DNA from: Arthrobacter sp. ISL-65
Lineage (GTDB): Bacteria > Actinomycetota > Actinomycetes > Actinomycetales > Micrococcaceae
Direction of reading: 5' to 3'
Assembly (NCBI RefSeq): GCF_018613795.1
Contig: NZ_JAGGPN010000020.1
Span: 333,289 to 397,288, forward strand
Length of the DNA: 64,000 nt
Below are positions 17,659 through 26,029 of the stretch, in pieces. The notes beneath the pieces are model-generated. The model saw nothing but the letters and a program-made list of their open reading frames with translations. It did no database searches and had not been told where the DNA came from. The translations under genes and the position numbers were made by a program. Each line of letters begins with the position of its first letter. Position 1 is the first letter of the stretch.

Positions 17659-18920
17659 CCGCCCTGGATGGCTCGGGTGACCTGACCGCCCAAGCAAGCG
17701 AGGCCCTGCTTCAAAAGGCCACGCGCCTCGATGCCGAAGACCGCCTCGCCCGGTACCGGGACCTGTTCGTCGGCGCGGACACCGAGCTGTCCTACCTCGA
17801 CGGCAACTCCCTGGGCCGCCCGCTGAAGCGGACCGCGGGTGACATAACCACCTTCATCCAGGAGGGCTGGGGCGGTCGCCTGATCAGGGGCTGGGACGAG
17901 GAATGGCTGGACATGCCCCAGGCCCTCGGCGACCAGCTGGGGCGAGCGGTGCTGGGCGCCGCCGCCGGCCAGACGATCATCGCCGACTCCACCACCGTGG
18001 TGCTGTACAAGCTGATCCGGGCAGCCCTCGCCGCCGTCGGAGACCCGGCGCGGACAGAGATCGTGGTGGACACGGACAACTTTCCCACCGACCGATACCT
18101 CGTCGAAGGCATCGCCAAGGAGGAGGGGCTGACCCTGCGCTGGATCGAGGCGGATCCCGCCTCCGGTGTCCACCTCGATCAGGTGAGGGAGGCCGTGGGG
18201 CCGGCCACCGCCGTCGTCCTCCTCAGCCACGTGGCCTACCGTTCCGGTTACCTGGCGGACCTGCCGGCCATCACCGCGGCAGTGCACGACGCCGGCGGGC
18301 TGGTGGTCTGGGACCTGTGCCATTCCGCCGGGTCAGTGCAGCTTCAGCTGGACGCCTGGAACGTTGACTTTGCCGCGGGCTGCACCTACAAGTACCTGAA
18401 CGGCGGGCCGGGCTCGCCCGCCTTCGCCTACGTCAACGACCGGCACCTGCCCGGACTCGCGCAGCCCATCTGGGGATGGATGGGCCGGAAGGACGCGTTC
18501 GAGATGGGGCCCGGCTACGAACCGGCCGCCGGTATCCGCGGTTTCCTGAGCGGCACGCCGGCCATCTTCGGAATGATCGCCATGCGCGGCACCCTGGACC
18601 TGATTGAAGAGGCCGGCATGGCCGCCATCCGCGAAAAGTCGCGGCAGCTCACCGCCTACGCCCTGGAACTGCACGATGCCTGGCTCGCGCCGGCTGGCGT
18701 GAGGCTTGCCACGCCGCGGGATGCCGACCGCCGCGGAGGCCACATCACCGTTGACCATCCCGCCTTCCGCGAGGTGACTGCGGCGCTGTGGGAGAAGGAT
18801 GTTATCCCGGACTTCCGGGCGCCCCAGGGCATCAGGATTGGACTTTCGCCGCTGAGCACAGGCTTTACCGAACTTCACCGCGGCATGGCGGCCATCCGGG
18901 ACCTGCTTCCGGAGGCCTGA
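17655..18920 (+). CDS. kynU: Kynureninase
   Basis: 421 residues, GTG start overlapping the kynA stop by 4 bases. Kynureninase cleaves kynurenine to anthranilate and alanine with PLP. Visible motifs: YLDGNSLGRPLK near residues 37-48, DNFPTDRY, WDLCHSAGSVQLQL (Asp contacting PLP) and GCTYKYLNGGPGSPAF, whose Lys forms the Schiff base. Length is typical. With kynA it forms a two-gene catabolic operon. Confidence 0.95.
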   Translation: MTALDGSGDLTAQASEALLQKATRLDAEDRLARYRDLFVGADTELSYLDGNSLGRPLKRTAGDITTFIQEGWGGRLIRGWDEEWLDMPQALGDQLGRAVLGAAAGQTIIADSTTVVLYKLIRAALAAVGDPARTEIVVDTDNFPTDRYLVEGIAKEEGLTLRWIEADPASGVHLDQVREAVGPATAVVLLSHVAYRSGYLADLPAITAAVHDAGGLVVWDLCHSAGSVQLQLDAWNVDFAAGCTYKYLNGGPGSPAFAYVNDRHLPGLAQPIWGWMGRKDAFEMGPGYEPAAGIRGFLSGTPAIFGMIAMRGTLDLIEEAGMAAIREKSRQLTAYALELHDAWLAPAGVRLATPRDADRRGGHITVDHPAFREVTAALWEKDVIPDFRAPQGIRIGLSPLSTGFTELHRGMAAIRDLLPEA

Positions 18921-18949
18921 ACCGCAACCCCGAACGCGCTGTTGCCGTT

Positions 18950-18979
18950 TCGACAAGATTGCAACACGCCCGGTAAACT
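18950..18979 (+). promoter_or_regulatory. Probable rpsO promoter
   Basis: A -35-like TCGACA (18950-18955) and a -10 TAAACT (18974-18979) are separated by 18 bases. Transcription from here would give a leader of about 120 bases before rpsO. I see no fold in that leader strong enough to name as an S15 site. Confidence 0.5.
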
Positions 18980-19109
18980 AAGCGGTGGATCCGGCTGCAG
19001 TCCGTGGTTGCTGGGTCCTGCCTGTTCGGAATCTTCATCGGAATACCGTCCGGCACCCCCGGCAGTGAATTACTGATTCGGGCCTCACGGCACATCTCTA
19101 GGAGTTATT

Positions 19110-19379
19110 GTGGCACTTGACGCCGCCGTAAAGCAGTCCATCATCAAGGATTTCGCAACGTCTGAGGCCGACACCGGTTCGCCGGAGGTTCAGATTGCGG
19201 TTCTGACTCAGCGGATCAAGGATCTGACTGAGCACATGAAGGAGCACAAGCACGACTTCCACACCCAGCGCGGTCTGCTGGCCATGGTTGGTCGCCGCAA
19301 GCGCATGCTGACTTACCTGAAGAACACCGACATCGCCCGCTACCGTTCGCTCATCGAGCGTCTCGGCCTGCGCCGCTAG
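19110..19379 (+). CDS. rpsO: 30S ribosomal protein S15
   Basis: 89 residues, the usual S15 length, GTG start with AGGAG upstream. S15 binds the 16S central domain early in assembly. Typical sequence features are [28 protein letters not shown] and [13 protein letters not shown], ending in RLGLRR. It is followed by a hairpin and a long pnp leader, the classic rpsO-pnp arrangement. Confidence 0.97.
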   Translation: MALDAAVKQSIIKDFATSEADTGSPEVQIAVLTQRIKDLTEHMKEHKHDFHTQRGLLAMVGRRKRMLTYLKNTDIARYRSLIERLGLRR

Positions 19380-19388
19380 TCTGGTTTG

Positions 19389-19422
19389 GAGGCGGCCCTT
19401 TCCTCCCGGAACGGGCCGCCTC
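19389..19422 (+). terminator. rpsO-pnp intergenic hairpin
   Basis: GAGGCGGCCC (19389-19398) pairs with GGGCCGCCTC (19413-19422), loop 14 bases, with no U-tract after it. In other bacteria this region has a terminator and an RNase III site that control pnp; a similar role here is inferred. Confidence 0.5.
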
Positions 19423-19442
19423 GTCAGTACATAAAAACTAAA

Positions 19443-19605
19443 CAGGAGGATCAACCGCATCACGCATTCGCGGTCCTCGGTAGTGATCCCCGGGAAGCTT
19501 CGCTGACTGAAGCAAGCCCGTGGGTCTCGATCGATGACCGGGTGCAGGGCCAGTAGACAGATGCTGGCTGGGTTGATGCGGCTGGACTTCCGTTAAACAA
19601 GAAAC
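19443..19605 (+). ncRNA. Candidate Actino-pnp structured leader RNA
   Basis: About 160 bases between the rpsO hairpin and pnp have no credible gene but several short complementary segments, for example CTTCG..CTGAAG and CCCGTGGG..ACCGGGTGC. An RNA motif named Actino-pnp is known in exactly this position in actinobacteria. I assign it by position and content only, without a covariance model. Confidence 0.5.
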
Positions 19606-19618
19606 GGAGGTGACTCTC

Positions 19619-21883
19619 TTGGAGGGTCCCGAAATCCAGTTCTCAGAAGCAGTCATTGACAATGGCCGCTTTGGCAAGCGTGTAATCCGCTTCGAAACCG
19701 GCCGCCTTGCCAAGCAGGCAGCCGGCGCAGCCATGGTGTACATCGACGAGGACACCGCGCTCCTCTCCGCCACCACCGCCGGCAAGCACCCGCGTGAAGG
19801 CTTTGACTTCTTCCCCCTGACGGTGGACGTCGAAGAGCGCATGTACGCCGCCGGCCGCATCCCGGGCTCGTTCTTCCGCCGTGAAGGCCGCCCGTCCACG
19901 GAAGCCATCCTGGCCTGCCGCCTGATGGACCGCCCGCTGCGCCCCGCGTTCGTCAAGGGCCTGCGCAACGAGGTCCAGATCGTCGTCACCGTCCTGGCGA
20001 TCAACCCGGACGAGCTCTACGACGTCGTTGCAATCAACGCCTCCTCGATGTCCACCCAGCTCTCCGGCCTGCCGTTCTCCGGCCCGATCGGCGGCGTCCG
20101 CGTTGCCCTCGTCGCCGACGAGCAGGGTTCGCAGTGGGTTGCCTTCCCGAAGCACTCCCAGCTCGAGAACTCCGTGTTCAACATGGTTGTGGCCGGCCGC
20201 GTTGCCGGTGACGACGTCGCCATCATGATGGTCGAAGCCGAAGCCACGGACAACTCCTGGAGCCTCATCAAGGAACAGGGCGCCACCGCCCCCACCGAAG
20301 AGGTTGTTTCCGAGGGCCTGGAGGCTGCCAAGCCGTTCATCAAGGCACTCTGCGAAGCGCAGCAGGACCTGGCTGCCCGCGCCGCCAAGCCCACCGTCGA
20401 GTTCCCCGTCTTCCTGGACTACCAGGACGACGTTTACGCCGCCGTCGAGGCTGCTGCCGCGGAGAAGCTCACCGCTGTCTTCCAGATCGCTGACAAGCAG
20501 GACCGCGACAACGCAGCGGACGAGCTGAAGGACGAGGTTGTTGGCTCCCTGGCCGGGCAGTTCGAAGGCCGCGAGAAGGAGCTGTCCGCAGCTTTCCGTT
20601 CCGTGACCAAGCACGTGGTCCGCCAGCGCATCCTCAAGGACCAGATCCGCATCGACGGCCGCGGCCTGACGGACATCCGCCAGCTCACCGCAGAGGTCGA
20701 GGTCCTGCCCCGCGTTCACGGCTCCGCCATCTTCGAACGTGGCGAAACCCAGATCATGGGCGTCACCACGCTGAACATGCTCAAGATGGAACAGCAGATC
20801 GACTCGCTGTCGCCGGTCACGCGCAAGCGCTACATGCACAACTACAACTTCCCGCCGTACTCCACCGGTGAGACCGGCCGCGTCGGTTCCCCGAAGCGCC
20901 GCGAAATCGGCCACGGTGCCCTGGCCGAGCGCGCGCTCGTGCCGGTGCTGCCGTCCCGCGAGGAGTTCCCGTACGCCATCCGCCAGGTGTCCGAGGCCCT
21001 CAGCTCCAACGGCTCCACCTCGATGGGCTCTGTCTGCGCCTCGACGCTGTCCATGCTCAACGCCGGTGTCCCGCTGAAGGCAGCCGTTGCCGGCATCGCC
21101 ATGGGCCTGGTCTCCGACCAGGTGGACGGTCAGACCCGCTACGCCGCACTGACCGACATCCTCGGCGCCGAAGATGCCTTCGGTGACATGGACTTCAAGG
21201 TTGCCGGTACTTCCGAGTTCGTCACCGCCATCCAGCTGGACACCAAGCTCGACGGCATCCCGGCATCCGTGCTGGCAGCAGCACTGAAGCAGGCCCGCGA
21301 GGCCCGCCTCCACATCCTCGAGGTCATCAACGCCGCGATCGACACCCCGGACGAGCTCTCCGAGTTCGCGCCGCGCGTTATCGCCGTCAAGATCCCCGTG
21401 GACAAGATCGGCGAGGTCATCGGCCCCAAGGGCAAGATGATCAACCAGATCCAGGAGGACACCGGCGCGGACATCTCCATCGAGGACGACGGCACCGTCT
21501 ACATCGGCGCCACCAACGGCCCGTCGGCAGATGCCGCCCGCTCCGCGATCAACGCCATCGCCAACCCGCAGGTTCCGGAAATCGGTGAGCGCTACCTGGG
21601 CACGGTCGTCAAGACCACCACCTTCGGCGCCTTCGTGTCCCTGACCCCGGGCAAGGACGGTCTGCTGCACATCTCCGAGCTGCGCAAGATCGCCGGGGGC
21701 AAGCGCGTGGACAACGTCGAGGACGTCGTCTCCGTGGGCCAGAAGATCCAGGTCGAGATCACCAAGATCGACGACCGCGGAAAGCTGTCCCTGTCTCCGG
21801 TAGTGGCTGAAGAGGAAGGCGCTGGCGACGCCGAGCGCGTCCACGCTTCAACTCCGGCAGAAGGCTCGGACGCTTCCGAGTAG
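19619..21883 (+). CDS. pnp: Polyribonucleotide nucleotidyltransferase (PNPase)
   Basis: 754 residues. PNPase degrades RNA 3' to 5' with phosphate. I choose the TTG at 19619 (then [18 protein letters not shown]), which lies 8 bases after GGAGG; the in-frame GTG at 19610 overlaps that site. Two RNase PH domains surround an all-helical region; the second has [16 protein letters not shown] and the active-site region [21 protein letters not shown] domain follows ([19 protein letters not shown]), then S1 ([20 protein letters not shown]) and an acidic tail. Terminator at 21925-21964. Confidence 0.96.
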   Translation: MEGPEIQFSEAVIDNGRFGKRVIRFETGRLAKQAAGAAMVYIDEDTALLSATTAGKHPREGFDFFPLTVDVEERMYAAGRIPGSFFRREGRPSTEAILACRLMDRPLRPAFVKGLRNEVQIVVTVLAINPDELYDVVAINASSMSTQLSGLPFSGPIGGVRVALVADEQGSQWVAFPKHSQLENSVFNMVVAGRVAGDDVAIMMVEAEATDNSWSLIKEQGATAPTEEVVSEGLEAAKPFIKALCEAQQDLAARAAKPTVEFPVFLDYQDDVYAAVEAAAAEKLTAVFQIADKQDRDNAADELKDEVVGSLAGQFEGREKELSAAFRSVTKHVVRQRILKDQIRIDGRGLTDIRQLTAEVEVLPRVHGSAIFERGETQIMGVTTLNMLKMEQQIDSLSPVTRKRYMHNYNFPPYSTGETGRVGSPKRREIGHGALAERALVPVLPSREEFPYAIRQVSEALSSNGSTSMGSVCASTLSMLNAGVPLKAAVAGIAMGLVSDQVDGQTRYAALTDILGAEDAFGDMDFKVAGTSEFVTAIQLDTKLDGIPASVLAAALKQAREARLHILEVINAAIDTPDELSEFAPRVIAVKIPVDKIGEVIGPKGKMINQIQEDTGADISIEDDGTVYIGATNGPSADAARSAINAIANPQVPEIGERYLGTVVKTTTFGAFVSLTPGKDGLLHISELRKIAGGKRVDNVEDVVSVGQKIQVEITKIDDRGKLSLSPVVAEEEGAGDAERVHASTPAEGSDASE

Positions 21884-21924
21884 TTCCAGGCTCCGGCTAG
21901 CTGCGTGCTGCCGGAACCCATAAA

Positions 21925-21964
21925 GGCGGGGCCGTTGGTTGTACCACCGGCCCCGCCCCTTTTA
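21925..21964 (+). terminator. Intrinsic terminator after pnp
   Basis: GGCGGGGCCG (21925-21934) pairs with CGGCCCCGCC (21948-21957), followed by CCTTTT. The stem matches the one after infB base for base. Confidence 0.8.
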
Positions 21965-22078
21965 ACCCACCCCAAACCCGCTTGCGGCGGCAAAACAGCC
22001 CACGTCAGAGCCACGCCGACGGCGGGGCCCGCTGGTACGATTGCAGGCAGATTTGGCTCCGCTTCCCGAAAGGCCTTG

Positions 22079-23422
22079 ATGACTGTCGTACCCCTGCCGC
22101 TGGAGCAGAACTACCCCGGCGACACCCTGATCCACGGAGCCGACGGCGGTTCGGAAGTCCGCCGTTCGGTCCTCCCCGGTGGGGTCCGCGTCCTGACAGA
22201 GGCCATGCCGGGGCAGCGTTCGGCCACCATCGGGTTCTGGGTGGGGGTGGGATCCCGCGACGAGGCTCCCGGACAGCACGGCTCGACGCACTTCCTTGAG
22301 CATCTGCTGTTCAAAGGCACCAAGAGGCGCACCGCCCTTGAGATCGCTTCCGCCTTTGACGAGGTGGGCGGCGAATCCAACGCCGCCACGGCGAAGGAGA
22401 GCACCTGCTACTTCGCCCGCGTGCTGGATACGGACCTGCCCATGGCCATCGACGTCATCGCCGACATGATTACCGGCGCAGTGCTGGACCCCGCAGAGAT
22501 GGAGCAGGAGCGGGACGTCATCCTCGAGGAAATCGCCATGGACAGCGACGACCCCACGGACGTCGCCCATGAACACTTCGTGGCCGCCGTTCTCGGCACC
22601 CATCCGCTTGGGCGGCCCATTGGCGGCACTCCGGACGCCATCCGCGCCGTGGCGCGTGACTCCGTCTGGGACCACTACCGCCGCTACTACCGCCCGGACG
22701 AGCTTGTGATCACCGCCGCGGGTGGCCTGGAGCACGACGTCGTCTGCCGGCTTGTGGTGGATGCCCTCCACTCAGCCGGGTGGTCACTTGAGTCCGGGTC
22801 GGCTCCCGTGGAGCGCCGCTCCACCGAGCGCGCAGAGATCACCGGCACCGCGGGCCTGCACGTGGTCACCCGCCCGGTGGAACAGGCCAACATCATCATG
22901 GGCTGTCCCACCATCGTGGCCACCGATGAGCGCCGCTACGTCATGAGCGTGCTGAACGCGGTGCTCGGCGGCGGAATGTCATCACGGCTGTTCCAGGAGA
23001 TCCGCGAGAAGCGCGGGCTCGTGTACTCCACGTACTCCTTCGCCTCCTCCTACGCCGACGCCGGCTACTTCGGCATGTATGCCGGCTGCACGCCCACCAA
23101 GGTGCGCCAGGTCCTGGAACTCCTCGGCGCCGAACTCGACAGTCTCGCGGCCGGCGGCATCTCCGAAGAGGAGCTTCGCAAGGCGGTGGGGCAGCTCTGC
23201 GGCGGGATCGTCCTGGCCCTCGAAGACACTGGCTCCCGCATGTCGCGGCTGGGCCGCGCCGAGCTTGTCTCCGGTGAATACCAGGACATTGACGAGACCC
23301 TGCGGCTCATCAAGGCCGTGACGGCGGAACAGGTCCAGGAGCTGGCCAGTGAGCTGGCTGCGGCACCCCGGACCGTGACGGTGGTCGGCCCCTTCGACGA
23401 ATCGGAAACCTTCGGGCTCTGA
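22079..23422 (+). CDS. M16-family zinc peptidase
   Basis: 447 residues, ATG with GAAAGG upstream. The inverted zinc motif HFLEH lies at residues 71-75 (His71, His75 ligands; Glu74 catalytic), and a second conserved acidic segment follows in RDVILEEIAMDSDDP. The C-terminal half has the R/Y region (SSRLFQEIREKRGLVYSTYS) of the non-catalytic domain. The family includes mitochondrial processing peptidase; in many bacteria, as here, the gene follows pnp. Natural substrate unknown. A -10-like TACGAT lies at 22035-22040. Confidence 0.93.
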   Translation: MTVVPLPLEQNYPGDTLIHGADGGSEVRRSVLPGGVRVLTEAMPGQRSATIGFWVGVGSRDEAPGQHGSTHFLEHLLFKGTKRRTALEIASAFDEVGGESNAATAKESTCYFARVLDTDLPMAIDVIADMITGAVLDPAEMEQERDVILEEIAMDSDDPTDVAHEHFVAAVLGTHPLGRPIGGTPDAIRAVARDSVWDHYRRYYRPDELVITAAGGLEHDVVCRLVVDALHSAGWSLESGSAPVERRSTERAEITGTAGLHVVTRPVEQANIIMGCPTIVATDERRYVMSVLNAVLGGGMSSRLFQEIREKRGLVYSTYSFASSYADAGYFGMYAGCTPTKVRQVLELLGAELDSLAAGGISEEELRKAVGQLCGGIVLALEDTGSRMSRLGRAELVSGEYQDIDETLRLIKAVTAEQVQELASELAAAPRTVTVVGPFDESETFGL

Positions 23423-23451
23423 GTCTAGGAAGTTCCGGCGTAGGAGGAATG

Positions 23452-23913
23452 ATGGACCAGCCGCTACCGGGCACAGCGCACGAGGCGCTCGAGATCTTCG
23501 TCGGGCGCTGGCTGGGAACCACCGAGCTGGCTGCCTCGCCGTGGGGTCCGGCACGTACCGCCACCGCGGAGGTGACATTCACCCGCGCCGCCGGAGGGTT
23601 CGCCGTCGTCCAGTCCTACCGCCACACCGAAGCCGACGGCACGCACTTTGAAGGGCACGGGGTCTTCACGGTGGATCCCGACCACGACGAAACGCTCTGG
23701 TATTACGTCGACAGCATGGGCAAGCCCCCGGCGGCGCCGGCCCGTGGTGCCTGGCACGACTCGACCCTCACGGTTGAGCGGCACAGCGACCGCGGCACCG
23801 CCCGTCACACCTTTCGGGTTGACCAGGGCGTGCTGACTCACACGGCCGAACTGCGGCTGGGGGAGGCCCAGGACTTCCAGCCGTTCATGACCTCGATCTG
23901 CCACCGCGCCTGA
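23452..23913 (+). CDS. DUF1579-like small protein
   Basis: 153 residues from the ATG at 23452; AGGAGG at 23442-23447 gives better spacing to this ATG than to the preceding one at 23449. The sequence resembles DUF1579 proteins: an N-terminal LEIFVGRWLGTTELA, alternating beta strands such as GGFAVVQSYRHTEADG and HGVFTVDPDHDETLWYYVD, and a C-terminal LRLGEAQDFQPFMTSI. Probably a single-domain beta-barrel; function unknown. It starts 29 bases after the M16 peptidase, likely the same transcript. Confidence 0.75.
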   Translation: MDQPLPGTAHEALEIFVGRWLGTTELAASPWGPARTATAEVTFTRAAGGFAVVQSYRHTEADGTHFEGHGVFTVDPDHDETLWYYVDSMGKPPAAPARGAWHDSTLTVERHSDRGTARHTFRVDQGVLTHTAELRLGEAQDFQPFMTSICHRA

Positions 23914-23941
23914 GGCGGGTTGCGAGCTAACTAGGCGGTGG

Positions 23942-24223
23942 TCAGCCAACCAGCTCGATGACCCGGGTCTGCGGGGAGCCGGACAGGGCCGGAGCGACGT
24001 CGGGGGAGTTCCACACATTTTCGCGCAGCTTGGCCAGGAAGCCTTCGGCCTGGTCACGGCGCTCAAAATCCAGTTCCAACACGATGGACCGGTCGTCCTC
24101 CACCGGGCGGCCGATCCGATGGGCTACGACGCCGGAGCCCGCACGGTCCGCGGGATCACGGTCAAAGGCCGCCTTCCACATGTCGAAGTCCTTGATGGCG
24201 TGTTCAATCTGCAGGGTGAACAT
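23942..24223 (-). CDS. Small ferredoxin-fold-like (antibiotic monooxygenase-type) protein
   Basis: 93 residues, ATG with AAAGGAGA 5 bases upstream, a strong site. MFTLQIEHAIKDFDMWKAAF and a middle segment DRSIVLELDFERRDQAEGFL give a beta-alpha-beta pattern like dimeric alpha/beta-barrel (ABM-type) proteins. No catalytic residues stand out. It is a single gene between convergent and codirectional neighbours. Function unknown; the fold call is tentative. Confidence 0.65.
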   Translation of the reverse strand: MFTLQIEHAIKDFDMWKAAFDRDPADRAGSGVVAHRIGRPVEDDRSIVLELDFERRDQAEGFLAKLRENVWNSPDVAPALSGSPQTRVIELVG

Positions 24224-24397
24224 TTTCGGTCTCCTTTGGCCTGCCTCCGCTCCATTCCTGGTGCATTCCATTCCCCGCGCGGTCCATGTCCGGCGCGGTG
24301 AAATGGCGAGGTAGTGCCATGGTAGGACCGGTCATCCTGCCGCACCACCCAGTGCGGTAGTACCCGACGCCGCACCACTCAACTAGGTACCAGCTGA

Positions 24398-24423
24398 GGG
24401 CGGTCCCACGGCTGGGAACGCCC
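24398..24423 (-). terminator. Hairpin ending the moaA-moaD transcript
   Basis: On the minus strand GGGCG-TCCCA type arms (24398-24408 and 24413-24423) pair with one mismatch around a 4-base loop. An outer 8-bp repeat, ACTCAACT/AGTTGAGT, at 24377-24384 and 24437-24444 could extend the fold. The rest of the 220-base gap shows no gene. Confidence 0.5.
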
Positions 24424-24443
24424 TGTGCTGCTACACAGTTGAG

Positions 24444-24710
24444 TTAGCCGCCAGCGAAAGGCGGCAGGACGTCCACCACGTCGCCAACTACCAGGACGGT
24501 GGTCCGGTCCCGGACGGCGACCTCGTTCAGCAGGAAGCTGCTGCGGGCCAGGATCCTGTCCAGCGGCGGTGTCCCGGCCGGCGGTTCCGGACGTTCGACG
24601 TCGAGCACGGCGGCCAGGAGGGACTCCACCGTGGATCCGGCGGGAAGTTCGAAACGTTCTTCATCCACACCTGCCGCGGCGCGTGCGGCAGCGAAGTATC
24701 GTACGTTCAA
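24444..24710 (-). CDS. moaD: MoaD/ThiS-family sulfur carrier protein
   Basis: 88 residues ending in PPFAGG; the terminal Gly-Gly is the site that is adenylated and thiocarboxylated in this ubiquitin-like family. MNVRYFAAARAAAGV and LLNEVAVRDRTTVLVVGDVV fit MoaD, which donates sulfur to molybdopterin synthase with MoaE (29944-30447). It starts 3 bases after moaA and is its likely operon partner. Thiamine ThiS is the alternative, but the context favours MoaD. Confidence 0.88.
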   Translation of the reverse strand: MNVRYFAAARAAAGVDEERFELPAGSTVESLLAAVLDVERPEPPAGTPPLDRILARSSFLLNEVAVRDRTTVLVVGDVVDVLPPFAGG

Positions 24711-24713
24711 GGA

Positions 24714-25886
24714 TTAGCCTCCGATGGCGCTCATGCTGCGGTCCGGCTGGACGAAGTCCGGAGCGTCGAGTCCCACATGGTCCATGCCGTGGGCTTTGGG
24801 CTTCAGCCACATGGCATCCTGCCAGCGTTCGGCGAGCTGCTCGTCGCTGGCCCCTTGCCTCAGCAGGCCGAGCAGGTCGAATTCCTCGCGGGAGAAGAGG
24901 CAGCTCATGATCTTGCCTTCGGCGGTGATCCGGGTCCGCCGGCAATCGGAGCAGAACGGCTCGGTGACCGAGGCGATGATCCCCACGGTTCCCAACACCG
25001 GGCCGTCCGAACCGGCAGCGGCGTCCGGGTCAGTGGAACCGGCCGTCCGGCGTCGTACTTCAAAGCGTTCCGCCGGTGCGCCGTCCCGGGCACGCGGATC
25101 CGGGCTCAGCACGAACTCCTTGGAGAGGAGTTCGCGGATCTCAGCCGCGGTGATCATGTTCCGGCGGGTCCAGCCATGGTCGGCGTCCAGCGGCATCTGC
25201 TCAATGAACCGCAGTTCGTAGCCGCGCTCCAGCGCCCAGGCGAGGAGGGACGGCGATTCGGCGTCGTTGATGCCCCTCATCAGCACGGCGTTGAGCTTCA
25301 CCGGTCCCAGGCCCGCAGCCCAGGCGGCGTCCACCCCGGCGAGTACCCGGTCCAGGAACGGCCGCCGTGTCAGTTTGGTGAAGGTTTCCTCGTGCAGCGA
25401 GTCCAGGGAGACGTTGATACGCGTCAGCCCGGCGGCCTTGAGGGCTGCAGCCTTCCGGTCCAGGCCGACGCCGTTCGTCGTCATGGAAATCGGAAGCTCG
25501 GGGTGCGCCTGGCGCAGGGCGCCAATGATGTCGGCGAGGTCGGCCCGGACCAGAGGCTCTCCGCCGGTCAGGCGCAGTTCGCGCACGCCAAGCAGGTTCA
25601 CGCCGATGCCGACGATCCGCACGATTTCCTCGCCGGTCATGACTGCCTGCTTGGCCAGCCACTCCAGCCCCTCGGCCGGCATGCAGTAGGTACACCGGAG
25701 GTTGCATTTATCCGTGAGCGAGAGCCGCATATCCGTGGCCCTGCGGCCGTAACGGTCCGCGAGACCGGCGGGGGCGTCAGCCGGACGGGCGGGGACCCCC
25801 GCCAGGCGGGCAGCGGGAAGGGGCTGCGGACCGGAATCGGGTGCGCCTCCTTCGGGGAGCTGCGGCATGCCAAGCTGAACACTCAT
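24714..25886 (-). CDS. moaA: GTP 3',8-cyclase MoaA
   Basis: 390 residues. A radical-SAM enzyme that starts molybdenum cofactor synthesis by converting GTP to cyclic 8,9-dihydro-GTP. The N-terminal cluster motif is CNLRCTYC, followed by LRLTGGEPLVR. The second cluster uses FCSDCRRTRITAEGKIMSC. The C-terminus ends in the functional Gly-Gly (MSAIGG). An N-terminal extension of ~40 residues precedes the domain. On the minus strand TAGCCT (25898-25893) ends 6 bases before the ATG, suggesting a leaderless transcript. It diverges from the sulfite-oxidase-like gene. Confidence 0.95.
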   Translation of the reverse strand: MSVQLGMPQLPEGGAPDSGPQPLPAARLAGVPARPADAPAGLADRYGRRATDMRLSLTDKCNLRCTYCMPAEGLEWLAKQAVMTGEEIVRIVGIGVNLLGVRELRLTGGEPLVRADLADIIGALRQAHPELPISMTTNGVGLDRKAAALKAAGLTRINVSLDSLHEETFTKLTRRPFLDRVLAGVDAAWAAGLGPVKLNAVLMRGINDAESPSLLAWALERGYELRFIEQMPLDADHGWTRRNMITAAEIRELLSKEFVLSPDPRARDGAPAERFEVRRRTAGSTDPDAAAGSDGPVLGTVGIIASVTEPFCSDCRRTRITAEGKIMSCLFSREEFDLLGLLRQGASDEQLAERWQDAMWLKPKAHGMDHVGLDAPDFVQPDRSMSAIGG

Positions 25887-26029
25887 AAGTTCAGGCTACG
25901 CCACCCCGGGCCGCCGATCACACCCGCCTCGTTCCGTGACCGGCGGCTGCGGCTGCGGCACCGGATACAGAGCGGTCGCCGGGGATGACGGCAGTGCCGG
26001 AAAAGCTCTGCTGAACCTATGCTGGAAGG

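Noticed and set aside
19643-21844. A 733-codon open frame opposite pnp
   Set aside because: Same explanation: GC-biased third positions in pnp remove stops in the complementary frame. No domain is recognisable.
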